DNA of 64,000 nt from Cydia pomonella (lineage: Eukaryota; Arthropoda; Insecta; Lepidoptera; Tortricidae), in NCBI RefSeq assembly GCF_033807575.1, contig NC_084706.1, positions 26,023,204 to 26,087,203 of the forward strand, written 5' to 3'. The notes below the pieces were generated by a model. It was given only the letters and a program-made list of their open reading frames with translations. It had not been told where the DNA came from and made no database searches. Below, piece after piece: positions 36,183 to 49,300 of this stretch; the stretch's first letter is position 1; each line of letters starts with the position of its first letter. A program made the translations under genes and the position numbers.

Positions 36183-39100
36183 CTGTAACAATTATTATTA
36201 AATATAAAAAAAAAATGATACCTATCTATACCCTGTCCAATCTTTGAAAGAATAGTAAACGAGTAAGGACCAGTTTTATGAATGCTTTTGCGAGATAGTA
36301 TAGTTCGTGTCATCCACGATGGTGCGCAGATTTGTCAAATCTAACCTTTAATAACATCACAATACGAGTCAAGGCTCGCGTTTTTGTGAATGGCATTAAC
36401 TATTCAATATGTAAACACTAAGACAAATTCGTGTTTCGAATTTGAGAGCTAAATTAGCGCTGTACAGATTAGTTTTTTTTTTGTTTTCATTATGCGGCAA
36501 CTCTTAATGGCAATTAATGGGTGACCACAAAAGCATGAAAATATTTAAATGTCAAATTTGGAGCACTTTTTTCTTAGACTTTAAGCTTCTACAAAAAGAG
36601 AAAACTCCAAATCGGGTCCAGCCGTTGCCGAGAAATCCGTGCACATGGGTTTGAACGAATTGAGAATCTCCTTTGAAATCTAAGTCTTTAAAAAGTATGT
36701 TAATAGGTAAACGTAGGTGTTCATATTAAGTATTATGGGATATTTGGGACAAGTCCAATTCGATCCTCCTGCGGCTCCTTAGCTCGATTTGGCATCCGGT
36801 ATGTTCCCATCCGACAGAAAGCACAAACATGGCATGCATATAGCTTTTAGGTTTATAGGGAGCGTGCATGAACTGTAGGAGGCAGCACAGGAGCCGTCAG
36901 ATTTTTGGCGCGAGGCGTAAATGTGATGTTCATTGTTCCGATGTGGCCCACAAGATGGGAGAACCTACTATGCACAAGAAAACACGTGACGTGTAAATGT
37001 AAATGTTTATTGTTCCGATTCAGGCCACAAGATGGCAGACCCTCCAACGCGCACGGTCCCTATAAGAATAAATAGAAGTATAAACATGTCGAAAAGTTAT
37101 TGTTTTCCTCCCCTTCTTTTCATACAATGGCCAAAGTCAAATATTAATTTTTTTTTAAACACTGAATTTAGCATTTAGGCTAGGTTCACACGGCGTTAAT
37201 TTTTCCCGTATACCGTATACGGGATTTTATCGAATACCGCAGTGACAGCAAAATTTGTATGGCTTCTTTCAAAATCGTTCACACGGCTAGACGGCTTTCC
37301 CGCATAGACGCCGTGTGAACGATTTTAAAAGAAGCCATGAATACAATGGTTTTATTGTTTGCTCCATGCGTATTTGCCCTTTTTGGTACAAATTAGTCGT
37401 TTTTCATATAAACTTATAAATCGCAAATATTATACGGAGAACTTAAGCATAATTTGAAAACTAGTCTTAAGAATACAGTTCCCAATACAATATTGTTGAG
37501 AATTTTATGGAGAATATACGTCCTCTGGACATTTTTATTGTAGCTTTCAGTTTTCATGAACATTAAAAAAACTAAAATTGGGGATATAAAAGTAGGGGGA
37601 GGGAGGAAATCAATAACTTCTCGACATGTTTCTACTTTCTTTTATTCTATACTCTGTATCGTTAGGTAGATATTTAAATAAAAGGAAACAAAATCTACCC
37701 TCCAATGGCTCCTTAAGCCATAATAGGTGAGGGTAGATGAAAACATTACATGATCAAATAATGTAGGTTAAAATTCTGACTTTAACCTATTTATTTGATC
37801 ATGTAACGATCTGTCGTTCAGTGAAAGATCCAGGCAGTTTTGTATTTGGTTTGTTAACTAATAGGCGGGTCCACACAGCGAGCATACGCGCGAGGCAAGT
37901 GTAGACGTGCCTCGGCCGAGGCGACGCGCGCGTTTGCCTCGCCTGAGCGCGCCACCTCTGCCGAGGCACGTCTACACTGGGTTTGTGCGTGAGGAAATTG
38001 CCTCGAGCGTATGCTCGCTCTGTGTGGACCCGCCTAATGAATGTTATAACTACCCGAAAATTTACAAAGTGTTTGTATACTTTTATTTAAATACCTAAGG
38101 ATACAGAGAATATATGCATGCCATGTTTCGTGCTTTCTGCCGGATGAGACCATAGTTGAGGCTAAGGAGCCGCACTATTCAGAGTGGAAAATTGAATGTA
38201 GATTGCCAAAGAAAACTTTGTAGCTACAGCAAATTTACTGTGGCCTTTGCTGTAAATTTACTGTATCTTTCGACGTGAAACAGGACTAAAACTTTAAGAT
38301 GGCACCACTTTTTGATATTTAATAAATTTATCAGTGAGAATATATAGGATCAAAGTCAAATGGCGTTCTAAAAGTTTTAATCATGTGTCGAGTGATGGTC
38401 GTAAATTTACTGTGGCTACAAAATTTTCTTTGACAATCCACCTCTCTCTTCGGTATTAGACGACTTTATATATATAATATATACCAATGTCGTGGTCAGA
38501 TCATAGAATTTGGTAATTTCATGTAATGCTATGTTAGAATTATTGTTCACTTCATGATATGGTTGGGTTGGGTTTGATTCATGATGTGGCCAACCGATCA
38601 TTTCATGAAATGATTGCCACACCATGAAATAATCAATTCTAAGATCTGGCCACGACATATATAAATACTTAAATACCTTTATAGAAAACATCCATCGCTC
38701 AAGAACAAATATTTGTGATAAACACAAATAAATGTCCTCCACTGGGATTCGAACCCGGGATCTCTAGCATAGTAGGTAGTTTTACTACCAACTATGCTGG
38801 AATAGATTTTTAAAGATGCAGTTTTTAAACGAGGTGTTTACAATCAATACTTAATCGATTTACCGTTATACCACGAGACTGGAACGTGCGTCGATCACAT
38901 TTTTCCTTTTTTTTTTAATGAATATATACATAAATATATATGAACCATCCAAGGCACCGGAACAGTCGTGCACGTCACGATATTTGCCCTTACCGGGACT
39001 TGAACCCGGGCCCGCAGCAGACAAGTTTCGAATTGAGTACCCAGTCGGGTACATGCTCGCCTCGTTAGTATGGGCGTTTTTTCACCGCGTTGTATACAAC

Positions 39101-42100
39101 GTAGCAACATAGCCGTTTTAAGTTTAAAATGCATTTGAACAAGTGTACATATTAAGATCAGTTTGTTCTTGGTACCCGATTTTCTAATGGAAGAACGGGG
39201 TCTCTCGACCCATCTTTAAACTTAATGGGAGATTCCAGCCTTTTAACTTGTGTATTTTGTGTTAAACCAAATAAACATTTTGTATTTTTGGTAGACTACG
39301 TTCACAGAATATGTGATATTACACCGTGGGCCTCTATAACCCAACAGGCCACGTATTTCTGACGGTAATTTAAATAAGAAAATGTACATATCAACATTAG
39401 GCAACCTGGCGATTTAAGTTAATTTTAAATACAAAATAAATAAAATTAGTAAAAGGCACGTTAATAGGCGGGGACCACACAGAGCGAGCATACGCGCGAG
39501 GCAATTTCCTCACGCACAAACGACGACGGCGTGGCTCTGACGAGGCACGCCTACACTGGCCGGTTTGTGCGTGAGGAAATTGCCTCGCGCGTATGCTCGC
39601 TGTGTGGACCCGCCTAATAACAATTATCAACTGACGGCGAGTGGTCTGATGTGATGATTAGGATGGGTTTACGTATAGTGGAGTTATCAGGTGAACTTTT
39701 TTGGGCTGGTGGAGTGAAAAAAAATCCACTATACTTCGTTTGTTTTAGCAATAGAAAGAAGGTAAGCGATCTTGAGGTGTTTCTTTATTGAAAAACACTA
39801 TTGAAAAATAAGTCATATCATTATTTATATTATTTTGGTTTCATAAGTAATAGTTACTATTTATTTATAAGCGTTTTTATTAAATCTGTAGATTGTTTAC
39901 CCTTTTTCTAATGTTAAAATAAACGAAGTATAGTAATCGTCGAAAAATTCTCATGTCAAACCACAAGTAAGTGCGATCTCTAAATAGGTACCTAACCTAA
40001 GCTTGGTTATGGTCACGGCTTTTGACTCTTAGAGATCCTATATATCTCTAAGGATAATTTTATAAACCATAGTAATCTTTTAGTTCTAACACTTAGACAC
40101 AAATATTAGAGAGTAAATATTTTTAGTTTTCTTTTCAATGTGTTTGTGTTTTTTTATGTGTGATCTCTCAGTAATCATAATACTTTAGTTTGAATTGATA
40201 TTTGCAGTTACTTGTATTTTATAATTGTTGATATGCTCTTTTTTTCCTTATATGTAAATTCCATGTTGTCGTGTAACGCCCTTTAGGCCTATTTGAAGTC
40301 AGTATTGTGTACTATTTTTATCATTGCCACGTTTAAACTCGTGGTGAAAAAACGCCCTTAGAAACGAGTGCGAATGTCTTGCTGGAATACTTTACGTCCG
40401 TAGATCCCACTTCTGACAAGCGTCTCCTATGGACCCGCCTAGCGAGCCGTCACGCAACCCGACACGCGAGACACTATAGGTACCTTTTTCTGCCGTCCGC
40501 GTTTCTCCTCGTTCTATCAAATATATAAAACAAACACACATGTGAATATTCCGAGTCCGTGTACCTAAATCCTTGGTTTACCTTGACGCTGCTTTCGATA
40601 TGTACGGCCATATCGCAGGCTATTGTGTTCACACTTACGTCCATACATTTGAGAAAGACAGAAGTTAACGGACTTTATTTTAAGATAGTGCCACAATCTT
40701 TTGTCATAATAAAAAATAGCTAGTTGATAAAAACGTATTGCTTAGTGGTCATGTCTGCCGAATGCCGGACGACTTGTGGGCCAAGATAACCACTGAGTGA
40801 GCCACGAGTCTAACCGAGGAGCCGGTAGACCTCGTCGGCGATGGCGGGTTAACTTGGACTCCTTTTTGAGAGGCGGGCCTTTGCCCAGCAGTGGGACACA
40901 GTGGGCTCTGAATAATAATAGTAATATTAGTAGCATAATAATTGAATGCATTCAAATTTGTCTAGCCTGGGCTTTGGGTTGATTTAGTTTTGAATAAATT
41001 CTGATACTCATTTTAATAATGATCTCTAAACTTTATATGCTATATTTTATAAGCTGTTACTTAAAATAGCCTTTTTTAGACTTCCCAATGAGTTAAAAAA
41101 TGAGAGATTACTAATCTAACACCAAATTACGAGGCCCACCTTCTATGACTGAAATCTTATATCGTATGATTTAAACAAGTTAAATACTAGAATTAAAATT
41201 ATTTATCTTTGTGACACTATCTTCGAAACCCCCGAAATATTGCAGTTTGCCATAATAAGTGACCTCTTTCTTGGATATGTTCGGATACTCATGAATATTG
41301 CTTACTGTAGCATAAACATTCAGACAGGAGGCGGTTCCACACAGAGCGAGCAGCTTTACGAGGAAATTTCCTCGCGCGGCAAACGCCCGGCCGCGAGCGC
41401 GCGTAACTTTTGCCTCACCTGAGCCAATTGCTCAACAAGATGGCGTCACTGAGTGACTGCAGCTGTTCAGGATGGCGCCGCACGTAATTACGCGTTTCTT
41501 TTATAAAACAAAATAAACCAATTCAAAAGAAAATTATGAAGGAAAGAAGGAAACGGCAATTGCGACACACGTTATTATTATTTCTAACGTTGTCATGTGA
41601 CAACTTGTAACGTAATTACGAACAAAATAACCACGCGCACCAAATACAAACACGTCTACACTGGCGCGCGGAAAACGTCTAAGGCGCCTTTAAGCCGTCG
41701 AAAAACCGACACCGAGCGGCTTGGCCAAGGTCACGCTCGAGCGAGGAAAACGCGCGTCCCGCCTCGGCCGAGGCAGGCCTACACTGGCCGCTTTGTGCGC
41801 GAGGAAATTGCCTCGCACGTATGCTCGCTCTGTGTGGACCCGCCTAATAACTTGGATAGTGCCTCTACTATATGTTTTCTTATGCCTATCCGTGTTGCCA
41901 GTTTTTAATATACCAATTGTAAATTAGTTTCAGTCACTAGAACTAGTATGGTATATTGGAATGTTTTGTTTTGGGATACTTAAAATAAATAAAAAATTAA
42001 CCACAATGTTTTATATGATCTGATTTGCCAGCCAAAACGACTTTGAAGTTATTATTGAATTTTGATTCCCATAAGCAATATCCAGGGGTATCCGATCTCG

Positions 42101-45100
42101 CTTCGAGTATAAACTAGGGTACCCGCGTAGTTCGCTTTGGGACAGACAGACCGAATCAGGGCCCCAGGGGGATACTTACTTTATGCTTATTAGGGCACTT
42201 TAGGAAAACTTTTTTAGATATAACTAATTGATATACAGCGTGTATTTTCTATACAATCACATATTCTAAGGGTAGGCAATAAACGCCCAAATAAATTAAC
42301 TATCATGTTTTACATAAAATAATGCCTTTAAGTTTTCCTTAAGATTAAACAACTTTCGCTCGATAGAAAAAAAAACACGAACATAGGTCTAAAATTTTTG
42401 CTCAAAATACGCAAAACTACTAAAAGTAAGCGAATTGCTTTTAAAAATACGCAATTTTATTTTTGATCGAACTCATCAATATTATTTTATTTTTGTTAAA
42501 CATTACAAAAAAATAACAATTTAATATCAATTATATCCATGACGCACGGCTCAGTGCTTAGCGAGCTGCGCTGCGACCTGAACGCACGGCGTCTTAAATT
42601 TCTTTTAAATTCAATTTGAGGTTGTGCAGTCGCGTTCATAAATATGTATATATTTCTTAACCTTAATCCATTGCAATAAGGTAAAAAATGTATACATATT
42701 TATGAACTCGACTGTATTAAAAATACACGTTGTATAGATTGACTGTAAGCTAACTCGGCGCCGAATGTGTGGAAGTGCCGCCATAATCATCTAATACCTA
42801 CGATAGTACGACTATTGTAGTGGCACTACTACAAAAAGTTGTACATAAGTGCCCTAATAAGTATAGTCTACTCGACAAGTTTAAAACGGTGAAAAATAGA
42901 GATACTACTCGCAAAAATACGATGATTATATTGTGATACCTTATTGGATTTGGAATGATGTATAGAAAAATGTATTGGAAGCGTTTATAAGCGCACAAAA
43001 AAAAAAAAAAACAAAAGTTGTAGACAATAAAAGGCGAAAAAAGAAGATATTTCCTTTTGCGGAGGCCTATATTCAGCGTTGAATAAAAAGTATAAATACT
43101 ATTATAGATACAGTTCTGTACCCCTAGTGTACATAAATTCGATTTTGAAACGTGACGTACGCGTTTGCGTTTAGTCTCATTTTGTATTGGATTTAGAAAG
43201 AGCGCGCCAAGCGGGACGTTTTGGAAACTCAAAATCCTGTACAAAATGAGACTTAACGCAAACGCGTTCGTCACGTTATGATGTCGATAAAATGTACACT
43301 AGGGGTACTGCAAGTAAAACATTTTTGATTGGAAATTTCCTCTTCTTTAATAATATTCTATTCAAATTTCTCAATAGGCACCACACACAGAGCGAGCATA
43401 CGCGCAAGGCAATCTCCTCGGCCGAGGCGGCGCGCCTGTTATCCTCGCCCGTATGCTCGCTCTGTGTAGACCCGCCTAATAATGCATACTTTAATTTGAG
43501 AAATTGGCGAAAAAATTAATATATTTTCCTTTTTTTTTCCCATAACTCTTGAATTGTTTTGTTTGCTTACATTTTTTTATTCATCATTCCGAATCCAATG
43601 AGGTATTACACGTATTTTTACGAGTATTATCTCTATTTATCACCATTTTGAACTTGTCTAGGAGACTAGTAGGAAAAATAAACACTCTAAGTTACATTAT
43701 TTTTATTATAAAATCCTTTTTTTTATTTATACAAGATGTAAAGGAGGGGTAAAGGGAGGTAGTTGTTATTTTATAACCTGACATGATTCCACTTTAGCGT
43801 GAAAAGACGGCGCAGGGGCATCGCCGCATACATTTGCTACTAAACGTAAGTACTATCTCGGACGATCAAAAAAAAAATCATCATTTTAAAGTCATTTCTA
43901 CCAGCAAAGAGAGTTTGAATTAGAAGCGGATTGTCAAAGAAAACTTTGTAGTAAATTTACTGCCATCTTTCGACACATGATTAAAACTTTTAGAACGCCA
44001 TTTGACTTTGATCCCTATTCTTTCACAGATATGTGTTAAATTTATTAAATATCAAAAAGTGGCGCCATCTTATAGATCAAAAGCCAAATGTATGGCGATA
44101 TTGTTTCGAGCGATGGCGCCGTAACCTTTAACCGATGCCCGGTAAGATGGCGCCACTGTTTGATATTTAACAAATTTAACACATATCAGTGTAAGAATAA
44201 GGATCAAAGTCAAATGGCGTTCTGAAAGCTTTAATCATGTGTCGAAAGATGGCAGTAAATTTACCGTGGATACAAAATTCTCTTTACAATCCACCTCTAT
44301 TTCAAATTATCTTTGCTCAACTCAAAATTTGCATCTGATCGCTTTGCCCCACACGTGGATAAAATGCAACTATCTCATTACTTTCTGACCAATTAAGGGG
44401 CCTTTATCCGTTGGTGTGGTGAAAAACACATGACCTTCCTCTCTCAAACCATGTGTTTATTTATTTTAAACTTTATTGCTCATAGAAAAAGGTACAAATG
44501 GTGGAGTTTAATGCCTCACGGCATTTTCTACCAGTCAACCATAGGGGCAAACGGGACAATGTATATGAACCTAGAGGCAAGCGGCACCCGCCGGGCGGGG
44601 CCGCGACACTGACCTTGAGGGCGCGCGGCGGGGTCCTCCGGCGCGGCGGCGGCTTCTTGGGCTTGGCCAGCTGGTTGGGGTAGTGCGTGAACGTGCACGG
44701 CAGGATCTTGCGGAATCTACACCAAATTTAACTAATTATTAAAAATAAATAAATAAATATTATAGGACATTATTACACAAATTGACTAAGCACTGTATGC
44801 CTTGTATGAGGACCGGCGGTTTAACACGAGTGATGAATTTAAAGACCATGTGCAGCAATATTCGAAAAAGTTTAAAATAGATTGTCATATAGCTAAGCGA
44901 AATTATCTAAGTCAAAGAATAAAAAATAGTCCCAACATTATTAAAGCAACCGGGAAAGTAATCAATGTGGAGACTGGTCGCTCGAAACACACAGTGAATG
45001 ATTTTCAACTAAATATTGATAACAAAATTATAGATTCCAATTTAGAAGTAGCAACAGAATTTGAAAAATTTTTCACTGACGTACCAGTTTCCACAACTAA

Positions 45101-46335
45101 GGATTTAAATTCATTACCCTCATCTGCTGTTACTCTATTAAAAGATAACGCTCCAGAGTGTTGTGGAGATTTTCATTTTGAACGTGTTTGTACCTCCGAT
45201 GTAGTAAAGGCGTTTAATTCGGTTAATGTCAAAAAAACGAATGACCTCTGGGGAGTCTCTGTCCATGCTGTCAAATCCTTAGTAGAAATTATAGCGCCTG
45301 ACTTAGTAATTATATTTAACAACAGTGTTGATTGCGGCGAGTTTCCTGATTTAATGAAACATAGTAAAATAACTCCTTTATTTAAATCGGGTAGCAACTC
45401 TGACCCCACTAACTTTAGACCGATATCTGTGCTACCAACGTTCAGTAAGATTTTTGAAAAATTAATTCTTTCTCAATTAGTACGACATTTTAACGTCAAT
45501 AATTTAATGCATAATAAGCAGTTTCACTCAGGAACAAATATCCATGCTCGTCACACGAATAAATGCCCTTATCAGGGTTTGAACCCGGACCCATCGGTTT
45601 CATAGGCAGGGTTACTACCCACTAGGCCAGACGGGTCGTCAAAAAATATATATACGTACAACACAAACACGTACTTATGCCACGGTAATAAGGCCAGGAT
45701 CAGCTGCTTACTTTAGGCTGTCTGTCCACTGAAGCGGAGCGTAGCGGAGATGTAAGGAATCAACAAGGAGGGCATTGGTTGGAAACCCAGCGGAACGGAA
45801 ATTGATTCCCCCATCTCCGCTCCGCTTCAGTGGACAGGCAGCCTTATTATTAATAATAGTCAAAGGAAACACGTACTTATGCCACGGTAATAAGGCGGGG
45901 ATCAGCTGCGGTGGGGTCTTCACAGTTTTGGCCTCGTCGGCCTCTCCTGGTTGCGTGCTGTCGAACTCTAGTTTTAGTGGTTGCTCTTTGCCCGTGTTCC
46001 GAGGGGCGTACAGTAATGCGTTTAGACCGTGATTTGGCTGCAACAAAAATAAGTGCTGCTATACATATATAATAAATACATAAATATTATAGGACATTAT
46101 TACACAAATTGACTAAGTCCCACAGTAAGCTCAATAAGGCTTGTGTTGAGGGTACCTAGACAACGATATATATAATATATAAATATTTATAAATACTTAA
46201 ATACATAGAAAACACCCATGATTCAGGAACAACTATCCATGATCATCACACGAATAAATGCCCTTACCAGGATTTGAACCCGGGACCATCAGCTTCGTAG
46301 GCAGGGTCACTACCCACTAGGCCAAACCGGTCGTC

Positions 46336-46366
<31 letters not shown>

Positions 46367-49300
46367 TATATTGGATTTTGAACAGTCCCTTCGTAAGCCC
46401 TTGTCAAAAAAATGATACTGAATTAATAACTTTGAAATTATAAATTCTATCTCCATACAGCGGGCATAATGGGAACTTTTGGGCCGGGCTTGTTGCAGGG
46501 TGGGGATGTGCGTTAGTTTATAGATGTTTTTGATGAAGCTTGTTGCGGAATTTATAAGTTGTTTTCGTGTTAATGTACAAATGTTTGTGACGATGCTTGT
46601 CCGGATTACATTTGTATTTTGACGGAGCATGTGGCGGATTGCATTAATATGAATATATTTTTTTGTTTCCATATGAACTATTGTGAACAAAGATATGATA
46701 GGAGAAAAAAAATTACAGTTCAAATTGTCTGGGCTGCGTTACTAATAGAACTAACGGAGTTTTCGTCAATCTTCAGTCAATCTGCCGCCGCGTGACGAAA
46801 CATTTGGGCTGGGGTGGAGGTCCTAGATACAGTTTGAATTTTTTTAATGGGGTACTGAGGCCCTGAGGACACTTATACGATCCCGTGCTGTTAAGTGAAA
46901 ATGGTGTTAGGAGGCCTTCCCTAACTTTTTAAGGATGATTGACATATTCAGATTTTGAAAAAAATGTACAGTTAGCGACAATAAATCGATAACTGCGGCT
47001 AAGTGTGTACCTCGTGTTGCATGACGTAGTGTCCCGGCACGAGCCCTCGCAGCTGGCTCAGCGCCGAGTGTACCACGCCGGCCACATGGTGGCTGCGGTC
47101 TCCGTGTTCAGAGTAGAACTTCGCGCGGGTATACTCTTCCGTTGTTATGATGTCGCCGGATTCCGCGTCTAGTCTCACTGTACAAATAAAGAAATACAAT
47201 AAATATTTTATTTCCACACATATATCATAAACCTTCTATGATGCCTTAAAAATACGTCAATAATGGCCAACATTAAGATAAACTGTTTTGTTACAACAAA
47301 TTTCTTATCTGTGAAAAATTGAAAATGTTGTAATTGCTACATTATAACATCAACATCGATTTGTTTATGACATTCAAATTTCGAACATATCTGAAAGAAA
47401 AAGCAATTCGATTCGACCTCTATTCTAATATCAGTCGAAAGTACCTGGGCGACCGAGCTTTGCCCGGTTATAACTATTTATTGTAATATGGTGGTGTATA
47501 GGTGATAATCTTATCTACATTTTTTTACTAAATTAAACTTGTCTAAAACAATAAAAATTCAAAAATTATATATAAACTTGAACATATAAAAAAAAAACAA
47601 ACAAAAGTTAGTCACCGGGCGAGATTCGAACCCGTAACACTCGTTTCTAGCAGTCCGCGTCTTAACCCGCTGGACCAGACGGACAGTGGCCGGCAACACG
47701 AAATTAGCGACCATATACTGCGTCGAAAGAAAAACGCATGAAAACTCGAAAACACGCGTTTTCCCAAACATAAGACTAATCTAGATCGATTTTTTACCCC
47801 CAAAAACTCCCATATACCAAATTTCAGCGAAATAGTTAGAGCCGTTTCCGAGATCACAGAAATATATATACAAGAATTGCTCGTTTAAAGGTATAAGATA
47901 AGATTCCTTTTTGTTCGACGTGAAATGTAAATTGCATACAGTTTTGACAAATCCCGCTTGTTAGTTTGTATCGAACGGTACGGAAATAGGCCCCCGACTC
48001 TAGTTTGGTCATAAGAAATTATGCAAATTTGAACCCTATCACTTTGAAACAAAGTTCAAAATTATATGATATATAATTCCGTCTGCCTTATAAATGTTTA
48101 AAAAGAAACTGTATAGTATGTATTTACCATTAAGCACGCTAGTGTCACTGTCCCTGAGTGCGAGCGAGAGGGCAACACTCGTGATCCTATCTTCGGACTG
48201 CTTGCTCGCGCCCATGTCCGCCTGGTACTCCGGTATGGGTTCTAATATAATTTCACCAGCTGATCCCTAAAATATTACACAAAATAGAACCATGGGTAAA
48301 AAAAATAGAACCACAAATATAATAGAGTCCGTCTAAGTTAATTCTGCACTGGCTTTGTTGTGATAAAGTGTGGAGTGCCACAATAATAGGGTATTACTGC
48401 AATGTTCTGCCGCCAGAGTGCTCAAGGCGGTTTGTTTACAAAGGGCCTACCGGGAAAAGCGAAAATCGAAATTTAGTTATCTGCCTCTTTATCGCTCGAT
48501 GCAGGAGTGATAGAGAGGTTAGATAACGAAATTCGATTTACTTATTTCGCGGCAGATTGTGTGTTCATCCATTATAATTGAATTCTGTATATGAATAAGA
48601 ATATTATAAAGTCATTATTAAAACAGCATTTCAGGGGGAAATATTAATACTCATACGATAAATCTCACTTTGAATTTGTGCGCGCAGTGTACGATGACAT
48701 CGAAACTTTCCGAAGTGGATTTCTTTCGGAACCGCCATTTTCTGAACGAACGCGGCGGAGGCCGCTCGAATAATGAATCTGTAAGCAAATTATTGTTAAA
48801 TAAAATAACCTAAAATTATAAAAGAAAAAAAAATAGAAGACAGATTCGATAGATTGACAGTTAATACTATTGACATGTAAATAACAATAGTACGGAACAA
48901 AACAACATAGTGTTGTGTTCCTGCCAGTGAGTAAGGTTGCCAGAGCTCAACGAGGGGGGGGGGGGGGGTTTAGGGTTGGCAACGCGCATGTAACTCCTGC
49001 AAGTTGCAAGCGTGCATAGGCTACGGAGACTGATTACCATCAGGCGGGCCGTATGTTTGTTTGTCACAGACATAGTAAAAAAATATATTTTTCTATCCGG
49101 TTGTAACTACTCTATAGTATGTCCTCTTTCGAAGAATAGGTATTTTAGCTAATTCCGATCTCTGATTATTACCAATTCGATGTTTTTTTTTTCATACTCC
49201 GCACCCTCGTTGAGCTCTGACAACCTTACTCACCGGCAGGAACACAAGACTATGAGTAGGGTCTAGTGTTGACGGTTTTTCTTTAATACCGTGTATTCGA

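Noticed and set aside
42798..43274. 158-codon minus-strand ORF
   Set aside because: Hydrophobic and AT-biased with no domain; it overlaps the palindromic MITE at 43118-43308.
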